A stretch of DNA of 64,000 nt from Streptomyces sp. NBC_01478 (GCF_036227225.1 NZ_CP109444.1:4073501-4137500), one strand, 5' to 3'. Shown: positions 33,328 through 45,325, counted from the stretch's first letter. Translations and numbers: made by a program. Notes: generated by a model from the letters alone, not told the origin.

Positions 33328-34641
33328 ATGGCGAATGATGCAGGCAACCCGATACCTCGGTTCCCGGCCGATTTCCTCTGGGGCGTCTCCACCTCGGCCC
33401 ATCAGATCGAGGGCGCGGCGGACCTCCGCGAGCCCTCCGTCTGGGACGTGTTCGAGGCCGAGCCGGGCCGGATCAAGGACGGCTCGACGGCGGCGGTGGC
33501 CTGCGACCACTTCCACCGCCACCGCGAGGACGTGGCCCTCCTGGCCGACCTGGGCGTGGACGCGTACCGCTTCTCGATCTCCTGGCCGCGGGTGAACTCC
33601 CCCGGCGGCCTCGACTTCTACGACCGTCTCGTCGACGACCTGTGCGCGGCGGGCGTACGGCCGGTCCCGACCCTGTTCCACTGGGATCTCCCGGTCACGC
33701 GGGACTGGTTGGACCGGGACACGGCCTCGCACTTCGCCGAGTACGTGTCGGTGGTGGCGGAGCGGCTGGGCGACCGGGTGAAGAAGTGGATCACCCTCAA
33801 CGAGCCTGCGGAACATACGCTGTTGGGGCATGCGCTGGGTGCCCACGCCCCCGGCAAGACCCTGCTCTTCGACGCACTCCCGATCGCCCACCACCAACTC
33901 CTGGCCCACGGCCTGGCGGTACGGGCGCTGCGCGCGGCCGGTGCCACCGACATCGGGATCGCCAACTCCCACGGCCCCACTTGGCCGGCGTCGCAGGAAC
34001 CGGAGGACATCGAGGCGGCCAACTTCTACGACCTGCTCCTGAACCGCCTGTTCGCAGACCCCCTGCTGCTCGGCGAATACCCGTCCGGTCTGGGCGAGTT
34101 GATGCCGGGCGACGTCGAGTCCGACCTGAAGGTGATCGCCGAGCCGATCGACTGGTACGGGATCAACTACTACGCGCCGAGCCGGGTCGGGGCACCCCAG
34201 GGCGCCGAGATCGAGTTCGGCGGACTCACCCTCCCCGCCGAACTCCCCTTCTCCGTGCGGGAGATCGAGGGCGTCCCGGTCACGGACTTCGGCTGGCCGG
34301 TGGTCCCCGAGGGCCTGACGGAACTCCTCACCACCTTCCGCGACCGCTACGGCGACCGCCTCCCGCCCGTCGTCATCACCGAGAACGGCTGCTCGTACGA
34401 GGGCGTCGACGACCAGGACCGGATCACCTTCCTGGACGGCCATGTGCGGGCGCTGCACGGGGCGTTGGAGGCGGGCGTGGACGTCCGCGGCTACTTCGTG
34501 TGGTCGCTGCTGGACAACTTCGAGTGGGCGGAGGGCTACGAGCGCCGCTTCGGTCTCGTACACGTGGACTACGAGACACAGGCGCGCACTCCGAAGGCGT
34601 CGTACGGCTGGTTCCAGGGCATGCTGCGGGCGCAGAGATGA
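33328..34641 (+). CDS. GH1 beta-glucosidase
   Basis: A 437-residue cytoplasmic enzyme starting MANDAGNPIPRFPADFLWGV. ATG 33328 is preferred because the promoter lies directly before it and no ribosome binding site is visible; ATG 33316 is the alternative. GH1 hallmarks are FLWGVSTSAHQIEGA, the acid/base Glu159 in TLNEP and the nucleophile Glu352 in ITENG. It hydrolyses beta-glucosides or related sugars. Its stop overlaps the start of an MFS transporter, suggesting uptake and cleavage of the same glycoside. Confidence 0.93.
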   Translation: MANDAGNPIPRFPADFLWGVSTSAHQIEGAADLREPSVWDVFEAEPGRIKDGSTAAVACDHFHRHREDVALLADLGVDAYRFSISWPRVNSPGGLDFYDRLVDDLCAAGVRPVPTLFHWDLPVTRDWLDRDTASHFAEYVSVVAERLGDRVKKWITLNEPAEHTLLGHALGAHAPGKTLLFDALPIAHHQLLAHGLAVRALRAAGATDIGIANSHGPTWPASQEPEDIEAANFYDLLLNRLFADPLLLGEYPSGLGELMPGDVESDLKVIAEPIDWYGINYYAPSRVGAPQGAEIEFGGLTLPAELPFSVREIEGVPVTDFGWPVVPEGLTELLTTFRDRYGDRLPPVVITENGCSYEGVDDQDRITFLDGHVRALHGALEAGVDVRGYFVWSLLDNFEWAEGYERRFGLVHVDYETQARTPKASYGWFQGMLRAQR

Positions 34642-35933
34642 CGACGACGGGGAGTTCAGTGGACGACGGCAACCCGGCTCCCGCCACGGCCACTTCGGCG
34701 CTCGCCCTGGCCGAACCCGTCGAGCGTGTGGGCCGGGGCTGGACGTCCGCGCTCTCGCTCGCCAACGGGGCGATCTGGGTGGGCTGGTACGGCCCGCTGC
34801 AGATCCTGCTGGCCTCGCAGGCCAAGGACTTCGCGCCCGGCACCGGCATGTCCAAGGAGACGATGCTGGCGTGGGTGACGGGCGCGGGCGCGCTGGTGTC
34901 GCTGGTCGCCAATCCGCTCTTCGGCGCGCTGTCCGACCGTACGACCGCGCGGTGGGGCCGCCGTACGCCGTGGATCGTGGGCGGGGCGGCGGGCGGGGCG
35001 CTGTCGTTGCTGCTGCTCGCGGGCGCGGGCGGGGTGTGGACGATGGCGGCCGGCTGGTGCCTGGTCCAACTGACCCTCAACGCGGCCTTCGCGGCGGTCA
35101 CCGCGGCCGTGCCTGACCGGGTGCCGCGGCTCCAACGGGGTTCTGTGGGCGGCTGGTTGGGCGCCGCGCAGATCCTGGGCGTGGTCGGCGGGACGGGCCT
35201 GGCGACGGCGGCCGGGGGCATCGGGGCGGGCTATGTGGCGTGCGCGGTGTTCACGGCGGTGGGCGTGCTGCCGTACGTGCTGCGCTACAAGGACCTCCGA
35301 CTCCCGCCGGAGACCCGCCCGCCGTGGTCCTGGCAGGGTTTCCTGCGAGGCTTCTGGCTGAGCCCGCGCCGCTACCCCGACCTGGGCTGGGCGTGGCTGA
35401 CCCGCTTCCTGATCAACCTGAGCAACGCGCTGGTGCTGCTGTACCTCCTCTACTACCTGCGCGACCGCCTGCATTACCACGACCCGGACCAGGGGGTCCT
35501 GATCCTGACGGCGGTGAACGGCCTCACGCTCCTGGCCACGGTGGTGGTCGGCGGGGTGTGGTCCGACCGGGTCGGCCGCCGCAAGCCGTTCGTGATCTGG
35601 TCCGGCGTCCTGATGGCGGTGGCGACGGCGGTCCTCGCGGGCTGGCAGACCTGGCCGGGCGCGATCGCCGCGGCGGCACTCCTGGGCATCGGCTTCGGCG
35701 TCTTCACCTCGGTCGACTTCGCCCTGATGACGGACGTCCTGCCCAAGGCCGTGGACCGCGGCAAGGACCTGGGCGTGATCAACGTGGCGAACGCGCTTCC
35801 CCAGGTCGCGGCCCCCGTCCTCGCCGCGCCGATCGTGACGTATCTGGGCGGGTACCGGGTGCTGTATCTGGTGTCCGCGGTGATCGGGATGGCGGGGGCG
35901 TTGCTGGTGCGGCGGATCCGCGGGGTGGACTGA
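34638..35933 (+). CDS. MFS transporter coupled to beta-glucosidase
   Basis: A 431-residue protein with about 12 hydrophobic segments. The cytoplasmic loop motif GALSDRTTARWGRRTPWIVG (motif A, between helices 2 and 3) and the second-half copy GVWSDRVGRRKPFVIWSGVL are clear. Its start overlaps the GH1 stop by 4 bases, so the two are translated together; a beta-glucoside or oligosaccharide substrate is inferred. It resembles SLC45/GPH-like sugar carriers in its RTTARWGRRTP loop. Confidence 0.85.
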   Translation: MTTTGSSVDDGNPAPATATSALALAEPVERVGRGWTSALSLANGAIWVGWYGPLQILLASQAKDFAPGTGMSKETMLAWVTGAGALVSLVANPLFGALSDRTTARWGRRTPWIVGGAAGGALSLLLLAGAGGVWTMAAGWCLVQLTLNAAFAAVTAAVPDRVPRLQRGSVGGWLGAAQILGVVGGTGLATAAGGIGAGYVACAVFTAVGVLPYVLRYKDLRLPPETRPPWSWQGFLRGFWLSPRRYPDLGWAWLTRFLINLSNALVLLYLLYYLRDRLHYHDPDQGVLILTAVNGLTLLATVVVGGVWSDRVGRRKPFVIWSGVLMAVATAVLAGWQTWPGAIAAAALLGIGFGVFTSVDFALMTDVLPKAVDRGKDLGVINVANALPQVAAPVLAAPIVTYLGGYRVLYLVSAVIGMAGALLVRRIRGVD

Positions 35934-35939
35934 GACGGG

Positions 35940-36797
35940 TCAGAGAACGCCCGCGTCCCGTGCCGACCACGCCGTCGGGAACAGCGGGCGGTAGCCCAGC
36001 TCCCTGCGGATGCGTTCCGTGGACATGATGCCCAACCACGGGTCGGGGTCGGTGCGTTCGTGGAGTTCGGCGGGGATCTCGACGCCGTTGAGCAGATGGA
36101 GTTCGACCGCGGTGACCGGGGCGTCGTCGGCGATGTTGTAGATCCGGCCGGCGATTCCCGGGGCGTGCAGGATGCGGAGGAGGCCCTGGGCGACGTCCGC
36201 GTGGTGGCCCATGTGCAGGCGTTGGTTCGAGGCCCAATGTGCCGCCCATTGGAGGGAGTTGGCGAGGTGGGGGTCGCCTTCGCCGTAGACGAAGGGGAGC
36301 CGGGCGACGCGGACGTCCATGCCGTCCAGGGCGAGCAACTCCCGTTCCGCCGTCGCCTTCGCGTCGGGGTAGGCGCCCCACATATGGCCGCCGGGGCGGC
36401 TCTCGTCCTCCTCGGTCATGGGGCGGCCCCGCCCGGTGCCGTACACGAGCCCCGTGCTGACCTGCACGAAGCGCCGTACGCCGGAGGCCAGCGCCGCCTG
36501 TCCCAGGGCGACCGCCGCCGCGTGGTTGACGGCCCAGGCCTCCTCGTCCGGTACGCCGCGGAAGGACGCGGCGACGTTCACGACCGCGTCGACGCCGGAG
36601 ACCGCCTTGCCGAGGGCGTCCTCGTCCCGCAGATCGCCGACGACGACCTCCGCGCCCAGTTCCGCGAAGCGTTCCGCGCGTGCCGCGTCCCGTACCAGTA
36701 CGCGTACCTGCTCCCCCGCCCTCGCCTGCGCCAGCAGCCTCGGTACGAAGCGCCGTCCGACCTGTCCCGTCGAGCCCGTCACCAGTGTCAGCATCAT
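35940..36797 (-). CDS. NAD-dependent epimerase/dehydratase (extended SDR)
   Basis: A 285-residue protein, MMLTLVTGSTGQVGRRFVPR: the Rossmann TGxxGxxG motif starts at residue 7. VDAVVNVAASFRG, FVQVSTGLVYG (catalytic Ser/Thr region) and WGAYPDAKATAERELL (YxxxK) complete the SDR signature. It starts at ATG 36797 behind AGAGGAAC. It converts a nucleotide sugar or other hydroxyl substrate, not identifiable from sequence. The divergent XRE gene (115-base gap) is its likely regulator. Confidence 0.85.
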   Translation of the reverse strand: MMLTLVTGSTGQVGRRFVPRLLAQARAGEQVRVLVRDAARAERFAELGAEVVVGDLRDEDALGKAVSGVDAVVNVAASFRGVPDEEAWAVNHAAAVALGQAALASGVRRFVQVSTGLVYGTGRGRPMTEEDESRPGGHMWGAYPDAKATAERELLALDGMDVRVARLPFVYGEGDPHLANSLQWAAHWASNQRLHMGHHADVAQGLLRILHAPGIAGRIYNIADDAPVTAVELHLLNGVEIPAELHERTDPDPWLGIMSTERIRRELGYRPLFPTAWSARDAGVL

Positions 36798-36912
36798 GTG
36801 TTCCTCTCGTCCCGACCAGCCTTGGGCAGCGGGACCGGTACCGGGAGAGACCTGTCGATCGGGGGATCGGCAGACCCTGGATAAGCCGGGCGGGCTGCCG
36901 CACCCTGGAAGC

Positions 36913-37794
36913 GTGAACCGAGCCGAACTCGCCGACTTCCTGCGCCGCGGCCGGGCCCGCCTGGACCCCTCCGACGTGGGCCTCACGGCCGGCGCCCGGC
37001 GTCGTACGCCCGGGCTGCGCCGCGAGGAGGTGGCCCAGTTGGCCGGCATGTCCGTGGACTACTACACGCGCCTGGAGCAGGCCCGGGGCCCGCGCCCGTC
37101 CCGCCAGATGCTCACGGCGCTGGCCCGCGCGCTACGGCTCACGGACGACGAACGCGACCATCTCTTCCATCTGACGGGCGAGGAACCGCCGCGCCGGGGC
37201 GCCCCGTCCACGCATCTGCGGCCGGGCCTCCTCCTGGTGCTGGACCGGCTGCACGACACCCCGGCGCACGTGTCGAGCGACTGCGGCGAGATGATCGCCC
37301 AGAACGCGATGTCACGGGCGCTGACGGGCGACGCGCTCGCCCGCCCGCCCCGGGACCGCAATCTGCTCCGCCGTTTCTTCCTGGACCCCGGGGCACGGGA
37401 GATGTTCCCCCCGGAGGACGTGGCGGAGCACGCGCGCTCCCACGTCGCGAACCTGCGCGCGGTGGCCGCGGCCCGCCCCGACGACCCCGAGCCGGCCGCG
37501 CTGGTGGCCGAACTGCGGTCGTCCAGCGAAGAGTTCGCGCGGCTGTGGGAGGAACACGAGGTGGCGGTACGCCGCCGGTCCACGAAGCGCTTCCTTCACC
37601 CGCTGGTCGGGCTCCTGGAGCTGGACTGCGAGATCCTCCTGAACCAGGACGCCCACCACCTGCTGATCATCCACACGGCGCGCCCGGGCTCGGAGTCGTA
37701 CGAACGGCTCCAACTGCTGCGGGTGGTGGGGTTGCAGGACATGTCTCCCGCCCGCCTGGGGGCTGCGCCCCCAGACCCCCAACGGGCTGAGTGA
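36913..37794 (+). CDS. MmyB-like XRE transcriptional regulator
   Basis: A 293-residue protein with a GTG start at 36913 (NRAELADFLRRGRARLDPSD). The helix-turn-helix segment is RRTPGLRREEVAQLAGMSVD YYTRLEQARG, typical of MmyB-type regulators. The C-terminal ligand domain includes LHDTPAHVSSDCGEMIAQN and FLHPLVGLLELDCEILLNQD. The last residues (LGAAPPDPQRAE) are encoded by a repeat hairpin common in Streptomyces intergenic DNA, so the original C terminus may have been altered. Confidence 0.88.
   Translation: MNRAELADFLRRGRARLDPSDVGLTAGARRRTPGLRREEVAQLAGMSVDYYTRLEQARGPRPSRQMLTALARALRLTDDERDHLFHLTGEEPPRRGAPSTHLRPGLLLVLDRLHDTPAHVSSDCGEMIAQNAMSRALTGDALARPPRDRNLLRRFFLDPGAREMFPPEDVAEHARSHVANLRAVAAARPDDPEPAALVAELRSSSEEFARLWEEHEVAVRRRSTKRFLHPLVGLLELDCEILLNQDAHHLLIIHTARPGSESYERLQLLRVVGLQDMSPARLGAAPPDPQRAE
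37756..37774. repeat. GC hairpin CTGGGGGC/GCCCCCAG inside coding end
   Basis: Perfect 8-bp arms with a 3-base loop (TGC), within the last codons of the XRE gene. The same hairpin with loop GCA recurs at 44048-44066. Confidence 0.85.
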
Positions 37795-37830
37795 TGGGGC
37801 CCTGCACTTGAAAGTCCCGGCCGGCGACAA

Positions 37831-37878
37831 TTCAGCCCCTCCGGCGTTTGAGGAGCGGGGCCTGGGGCGGAGCCCCAG
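37831..37878. repeat. Streptomyces-type intergenic repeat with hairpin
   Basis: TTCAGCCC, one variable base, then TCCGGCGTTTGAGGA-like sequence (37831-37855), also found at 43996-44019, followed by the hairpin CTGGGGC-GGA-GCCCCAG (37862-37878). This motif recurs in Streptomyces intergenic regions (from memory). Confidence 0.75.
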
Positions 37879-37901
37879 AAGGATGGGACGGGTAGGGGCG
37901 G

Positions 37902-37922
37902 CGGGGGCGAAAAAAGCCCCCG
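37902..37922. terminator. Bidirectional intrinsic terminator between XRE gene and era
   Basis: CGGGGGC, loop GAAAAAA, GCCCCCG: perfect 7-bp GC arms between two convergent genes. On the minus strand the loop reads TTTTTTC. Position and shape fit termination for both genes. Confidence 0.75.
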
Positions 37923-37940
37923 AGAACCCCAACTCCCCCT

Positions 37941-38900
37941 CTAGAACCCCAGCTTCCGCAACTGCCGAGGATCCCGCTGCCAGTCCTTCGCCACCTTCAC
38001 ATGCAGGTCGAGAAACACCGGTGTCCCCAGCAACGCCTCGATCTGCTTGCGGGACTTGATGCCGACCTGCTTCAGGCGCGCGCCCTTCGGGCCGATGATG
38101 ATGCCCTTCTGGCTCGGCCGCTCGATGTAGACGAAGGCGTGGATGTCGAGGAGGGGCTTGTCGGCGGGGCGGTCCTCGCGGGGGAGCATCTCCTCGACGA
38201 CGACGGCGATGGAGTGGGGCAGCTCGTCCCGAACACCCTCCAGCGCGGCCTCGCGGATCAGCTCCGCGATCATGACCTGCTCGGGCTCGTCGGTGAGGTC
38301 GCCCTCGGGGTAGAGCGCCGGGCCCTCCGGGAGGAGAGGGATGAGGAGGTCGGCGAGCAGGTCGACCTGCTGGTCCGCGACCGCGGAGACCGGCACGATC
38401 TCGGCCCACTCGAAGCCCAGCTCCTTGCCGAGCTGGTCGACGGCGATGAGCTGCTCGGCGAGGGTCTTGGAGTCGACCAGGTCGGTCTTCGTGATGATCG
38501 CGATCTTCGGCGTCTTCTTGATCGACGCCAGTTCCTTCGCGATGAAACGGTCGCCCGGGCCCAGCTTCTCGTTCGCCGGCAGACAGAAGCCGATGATGTC
38601 GACCTCGGCCCATGTCGTACGGACGATGTCGTTGAGCCGCTGGCCGAGCAGCGTGCGCGGCTTGTGCAGGCCAGGCGTGTCGACCAGGATCAACTGGGCG
38701 TCCGGCCGGTGGACGATGCCGCGGACCGTGTGCCGCGTGGTCTGCGGCTGGTTGGCGGTGATCGCCACCTTCTGGCCGACCAGAGCATTCGTAAGGGTGG
38801 ACTTGCCCGCGTTGGGGCGGCCCACGAAGCAGGCGAAGCCGGCGCGGTGGGGAGCCTCCGACGGCACAGGCGGCTTGGATGACGGGGTACGAACGCTCAT
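37941..38900 (-). CDS. era: GTPase Era
   Basis: A 319-residue GTPase needed for 16S rRNA maturation and 30S assembly. It starts MSVRTPSSKPPVPSEAPHRA (ATG 38900; an ATG three codons upstream is possible). G1 GRPNAGKST, G3 DTPG, G4 TKTD and G5 SAVA are present, and the C-terminal KH domain contains VYIERPSQKGIIIGPKGARL. Elsewhere in Streptomyces era lies close to cytidine deaminase, CBS-hemolysin, ybeY and phoH genes; here about 5 kb of other genes separates them. Confidence 0.96.
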   Translation of the reverse strand: MSVRTPSSKPPVPSEAPHRAGFACFVGRPNAGKSTLTNALVGQKVAITANQPQTTRHTVRGIVHRPDAQLILVDTPGLHKPRTLLGQRLNDIVRTTWAEVDIIGFCLPANEKLGPGDRFIAKELASIKKTPKIAIITKTDLVDSKTLAEQLIAVDQLGKELGFEWAEIVPVSAVADQQVDLLADLLIPLLPEGPALYPEGDLTDEPEQVMIAELIREAALEGVRDELPHSIAVVVEEMLPREDRPADKPLLDIHAFVYIERPSQKGIIIGPKGARLKQVGIKSRKQIEALLGTPVFLDLHVKVAKDWQRDPRQLRKLGF

Positions 38901-39077
38901 GGCGCCCATTGTCCCTGATCCACAGGCCCGCGCCGCACAACAGTCCACCGGAGCCTCACACGGTGAGCTTTCGGTAACCCCACCGCAATGAAACGTCACG
39001 GAAACACCCCCGTGCACAACCGGAAACCCACGCCGGTGACCCTCTGACGAGCCCCCACACCGTTGGAGACGACCGTG

Positions 39078-41663
<2,586 letters not shown>

Positions 41664-41742
41664 GGGTGCGGACCCCCACGGACGTGGTGTGCGGCGGTCG
41701 GGCGGGTGCGGGCGCCCGGCCACCGGAGGTGAGTTCGGACGG

Positions 41743-43059
41743 TCAGGTGAGCGTGAGCGTCAGAACGCCGGAGTACGAGCCCGGAGGCGTGAACGCCGGT
41801 ACGTTCAGGGAGAGTCCGGCGTCGACGGTGAACTCGCCGCCGGTGGCCGTACCGTCGGGCGTGGACGCGAGCGTCGCTCCCGAACCGCCCACCGTGCCCG
41901 CCGAACCGGCGACACACGTGCTCGGGCTGCCCGCCTTGGTGGCACAGGCGGGTGTCCAGCTCAGCGCCCCGGCATCGATCTTGGCGCCGGGACCGGTGAA
42001 GTCGGTGACCTTGCCGGTCAGGGACCAGCCCGCGGGTCCGCCGCGGAAGTCCTGGACCGTCACCGTGTTCAGGGCGCCCGTGGAGGCACCGCCCTTGCCG
42101 AAGTCGACGGCGGAGAGGCCTACGGCGTCCCCGGCCTGTGCCATCGACAGCGTGCCCGCCTTGACGGTCGTCGTCAGCTTCTGACTCCCGGGCGGAACGG
42201 GCGTGGTGTCGTTGACGACATAGGCGGCCGGCCCGGCACCCAGGTCGTCGGTCCACGCACTGCCCTCGTAGGCCACGATCCCGGTGGTCGTCTTGTCGTT
42301 GACGACGAGCGAGCCGCTGACGGTGCCGGCGCTGGTGGCCGTGACGGTCGCCGTGTCCGCGGTCTGCGCGGTGCCGGACCGTCCGGCCAGGGTCACGGTG
42401 GCACCCGGGGTGAAGTTGCTGCCGGTCACGGTGACGCTGTCACCGGCGTTGCCGGAGGCCGAACCCAGGCTGATGGCACGGGTGTTGACAGGAACGGTGG
42501 CGGTCGCGGTGACGGTCTCGGAGACCGGCGCCGGCGGGTTCGTCACCGTGCAGGGGGTGTCCAGCTCCAGGATGTAGCTGGTGTGGATGTTGTAGTCGCC
42601 GGGCGAGAGCGTGATCGCGCCCGGGGTGGTGACCGTGAAGGTGCCGGTCATGGAGAACGACGGGAAGGCGCCGTTGCCGGGCACCGGGTCGTTCTTCTTG
42701 GGCCCGGCGACCGTGAAGCTGCCGGACTGGGCACCGCCGAGGGTGACCTTCCCGGTGGGCGTCATGATGTCGGCCGGCAGGGCGATCGCGGTCGGGTTGC
42801 TGGCGGCCGGCTTGACCACCGTGTAGGTCACGGTGACGGTGTCGCCGACCTTCGGCGCGGTGTTGTCCACCGTGATCGCGGCGGTCGTGGTGCCGTCGAT
42901 CGGCGGGATGCCCGCGATCGCCGGCGGGATGCAGTGCGTTGCGAAGTCCACGTTCGTGGACGCGCCGGCCGGACAGGCCAGCGCACCGCCCGTGGCGACC
43001 GCGAGCGCGGTCACCCCGAGCAAGGACGCCCAACGGCGTCTTCGGGATGTCGTAGCCAT
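41743..43059 (-). CDS. Secreted WxL-like protein with Ig/IPT-like domain
   Basis: A 438-residue protein from ATG 43059 with signal RRRRWASLLGVTALAVATGG ALACPAGA. Two beta-rich repeats follow, including GSASGNAGDSVTVTGSNFTP GATVTL (IPT/TIG-like). The C-terminal part has GGPAGWSLTGKVTDFTGPGA and ALSWTPAC, resembling the WxL domain of Gram-positive surface proteins that bind peptidoglycan. It sits between a smaller secreted protein and the DUF916-type anchor gene, the usual partner set. Confidence 0.7.
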   Translation of the reverse strand: MATTSRRRRWASLLGVTALAVATGGALACPAGASTNVDFATHCIPPAIAGIPPIDGTTTAAITVDNTAPKVGDTVTVTYTVVKPAASNPTAIALPADIMTPTGKVTLGGAQSGSFTVAGPKKNDPVPGNGAFPSFSMTGTFTVTTPGAITLSPGDYNIHTSYILELDTPCTVTNPPAPVSETVTATATVPVNTRAISLGSASGNAGDSVTVTGSNFTPGATVTLAGRSGTAQTADTATVTATSAGTVSGSLVVNDKTTTGIVAYEGSAWTDDLGAGPAAYVVNDTTPVPPGSQKLTTTVKAGTLSMAQAGDAVGLSAVDFGKGGASTGALNTVTVQDFRGGPAGWSLTGKVTDFTGPGAKIDAGALSWTPACATKAGSPSTCVAGSAGTVGGSGATLASTPDGTATGGEFTVDAGLSLNVPAFTPPGSYSGVLTLTLT

Positions 43060-43244
43060 GGCTGTGCCCCCTCCTGAGGACGGTGGTCGCGGCGGCTCGT
43101 CCGCGCCCACAGGGGGCATTGATGTGGGGAACGCGTGAGAAGTCAATGCACAGGCCGAAATTAACTGATGGGCCGTCAGCTCCCGCCCAACAGCGGGAGT
43201 TGACGGCCCAGTTGAGCCCGTGGGGGGAATTCTCAGGCGACTTC

Positions 43245-43730
43245 TCAGTCGAACACGAACGGACCCGGCGACTGCGCTCCGGTGGCCGTGCACGTCACGG
43301 CGATGCCGAAGATGGTCATCTGCAGCGAGCCGCCGTACGCCTCCAGGCTGTCACCGGAGGCCACGGTGCCGCTGAGCGGACCGACGGTGACGGCGTCGCC
43401 GGTCGCCATGGCCGGGTTCTCCGTGCCGCTGAAGACGGTCGTGCCGCCGCTCGCGTTCACGAACGTGAAGGTGGAGGCGATGGAGTCCTCCGCCAGGGCC
43501 AGCGGCGCGGTGATGGACGAGGTGACGGTGACCGTGGCCGCCGTACCGTCCTGCGTGGCCGTGATGGTGGCCGCGCCGCCACCGAAGATGCCGCAGTCCG
43601 CGGTGATCGTCGCCGTCTGGGGAGTGACGGCGAGCGCACTGGGCGCGAACGCCAGCGAGGCGGCCGCGAGGACCCCCGTCACCAGTGCCGCACCCGTTCC
43701 GATTCGCTTGCTTCTCAGCTTGCCTTTCAT
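43245..43730 (-). CDS. Small secreted protein of the WxL/DUF916 cluster
   Basis: A 161-residue protein from ATG 43730, MKGKLRSKRIGTGAALVTGV with signal peptide LAAASLAFAPSALA. The mature domain is beta-rich with two cysteines (TADCGIFG, VTCTATG) likely to form a disulfide. No family is recognised. Its position as first gene of the three-gene cluster suggests it is a structural or ligand component at the surface. Confidence 0.6.
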   Translation of the reverse strand: MKGKLRSKRIGTGAALVTGVLAAASLAFAPSALAVTPQTATITADCGIFGGGAATITATQDGTAATVTVTSSITAPLALAEDSIASTFTFVNASGGTTVFSGTENPAMATGDAVTVGPLSGTVASGDSLEAYGGSLQMTIFGIAVTCTATGAQSPGPFVFD

Positions 43731-43995
43731 GGATCCGGTTCCCTTCCCGTGTCTGGGAATGCCATGTGGGGACGGACGGAAGAAACCCCTCAGAACCACT
43801 CACGGACACGGTGCGGTGCGCCACGCGAGCAAGAATCTGACGGTCCGTCGGAACTTACGGTTCCATTGATGCGCGGGAGACGGGGGAGAGCAAGGGCGAA
43901 ATCCGGACGGGTTAATTCCGGACAGGGAGACTCTTCGGGCGCCGACCGCCACCATCCAGCCCGTCCCGGCCACTTCTCCACACAGGCCGGCAATA
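43731..43995. other. Intergenic stretch upstream of the WxL cluster
   Basis: Non-coding as far as I can see. It presumably holds the promoter of the WxL cluster (minus strand). I could not pick a convincing -35/-10 pair. The repeat element at 43996 follows. Confidence 0.4.
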
Positions 43996-44066
43996 TTCAG
44001 CCCGTCCGGCGTTTGAGGACGAGGCCCCTTCAGGGCCGATCGGGGGTCTGGGGGCGCAGCCCCCAG
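43996..44066. terminator. Intergenic repeat plus hairpin at the end of the cytidine deaminase gene
   Basis: The motif TTCAGCCCGTCCGGCGTTTG (43996-44015) repeats that at 37831. The hairpin CTGGGGGC-GCA-GCCCCCAG (44048-44066) lies 8 bases beyond the cytidine deaminase stop on the minus strand, so it probably acts as its terminator. Confidence 0.6.
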
Positions 44067-44073
44067 CACCACC

Positions 44074-44427
44074 TCAGCCGGCAGCGACCGTAAGACGGAC
44101 AACCCCGTCCGGCGAAGCCACGTGCACAGGCGTCCCCGGCCCACCCAGATCCCGTACAGCCGCCAGATCCTCCGCAGCCACAGACTCCCCAGCCGTCACC
44201 ACGGCCGCCGCCTCAAGAGACTTCGCCCCCGACGCCACCGCCATCGCCACCGCCGTCTGCAACGCGCTCAACTTCAGCGACGAAAGGGCAACGGTCCCGG
44301 CGACATACGTACGTCCCGTCTCGTCCCGCACGGCCGCGCCCTCCGGCACACCGTTGCGGGCCCGAGCCGAACGGGCCAGGGTGACGATCTTGCGGTCCTC
44401 GGGATCAAGCACGTTGCTCTCGGTCAT
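44074..44427 (-). CDS. Cytidine deaminase-like protein
   Basis: A 117-residue protein from ATG 44427, MTESNVLDPEDRKIVTLARS. It follows the cytidine deaminase fold in outline (GVPEGAAVRDETGRTYVAGT, ALSSLKLSALQTAVAMAVAS). The zinc motifs HAE and PCxxC are not visible: RTYVAGT and LSALQTAVA occupy the HAE region. It is therefore likely a non-catalytic relative. In other Streptomyces such a gene sits directly beside era; here an insertion separates the two. Confidence 0.7.
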   Translation of the reverse strand: MTESNVLDPEDRKIVTLARSARARNGVPEGAAVRDETGRTYVAGTVALSSLKLSALQTAVAMAVASGAKSLEAAAVVTAGESVAAEDLAAVRDLGGPGTPVHVASPDGVVRLTVAAG

Positions 44428-44455
44428 GCACAGAGCATACGAAGGACCGGCACAC

Positions 44456-45325
44456 TCACCCCGCCACGGGGTACATCGCGCCCCGCCGCCCCTCCGGCGA
44501 GGCAAGCCACTCCAGCTTCGCCACGGTGTTCGCCTCGTCCAACGGCGTGTGCAGCACGATCGTGAGATCCTGCCGCGCGGGCACCCTGAGCGCCGTCGAC
44601 TCGACGCACAGCAGCCCGACCAGCGGATGGTCCAGCTCCTTGCGCACCACCCCCGCGTCCAGGATGTCCCGCCGCTCCCACAGTTCGACGAACTCCGGGC
44701 TCACGGCGCTCACTTCGGCCAGCACCACCTGCAACCCCTCGTCGTCGGGCCGGTCCGCGCACATCGCCCGGAACTGCGCGACGACCGTGCGCGCGTTCCG
44801 CTCCCAGCTCTGCGAACGGGCCCGGTAGAGCGGATCGGTGAAGAAGTCGACGAGACAGTTCTGCGTGTTCCCGGGCCGCATGCCCAGCACCCAGCCCGCC
44901 GCCTCGTTGTACATCACGCAGTTGTAGTACCGGTCCATGATGTGCGCCGGAAACGGCATCCACGCGTCGATCAGCCGCCGTATGCCCTCACAGCCGTGAT
45001 CGGCGGCGGGCTCCGGCGCGGGCGGGTTCAGCCCGGCCAGCGCGTACAGATGGCGCCGCTCCACGTTGCTCAGCCGCAGCACCCGGGCGACGGAGTCGAG
45101 GACCTGCGGCGACACGGAGATGTCCCGCCCCTGCTCCAGCCACTGGTACCAGGAGGCGCCCACGCCCGCGAGCACGGCGACCTCTTCGCGCCGCAGCCCG
45201 GGCGTACGACGGCGCGCCCCACCGTCCGGCAGCCCGGCCTCGGCCGGCGAGACCCGGGCCCGGCGGCTCATCAGAAACTCGCGCAGCTCACTGAGCCGAC
45301 GACTCTTCAGGGCGTCAACAGCCAC
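44456..45325 (-). CDS. MmyB-like XRE transcriptional regulator
   Basis: A 289-residue protein with a GTG start at 45325. Helix-turn-helix RRRTPGLRREEVAVLAGVGA SWYQWLEQGRD, then the MmyB ligand domain (MDRYYNCVMYNEAAGWVLGM, ELDHPLVGLLCVESTALRVP). It is divergent from the DHA2-type exporter at 45416 (90-base gap), which it probably controls. Confidence 0.88.
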   Translation of the reverse strand: MAVDALKSRRLSELREFLMSRRARVSPAEAGLPDGGARRRTPGLRREEVAVLAGVGASWYQWLEQGRDISVSPQVLDSVARVLRLSNVERRHLYALAGLNPPAPEPAADHGCEGIRRLIDAWMPFPAHIMDRYYNCVMYNEAAGWVLGMRPGNTQNCLVDFFTDPLYRARSQSWERNARTVVAQFRAMCADRPDDEGLQVVLAEVSAVSPEFVELWERRDILDAGVVRKELDHPLVGLLCVESTALRVPARQDLTIVLHTPLDEANTVAKLEWLASPEGRRGAMYPVAG

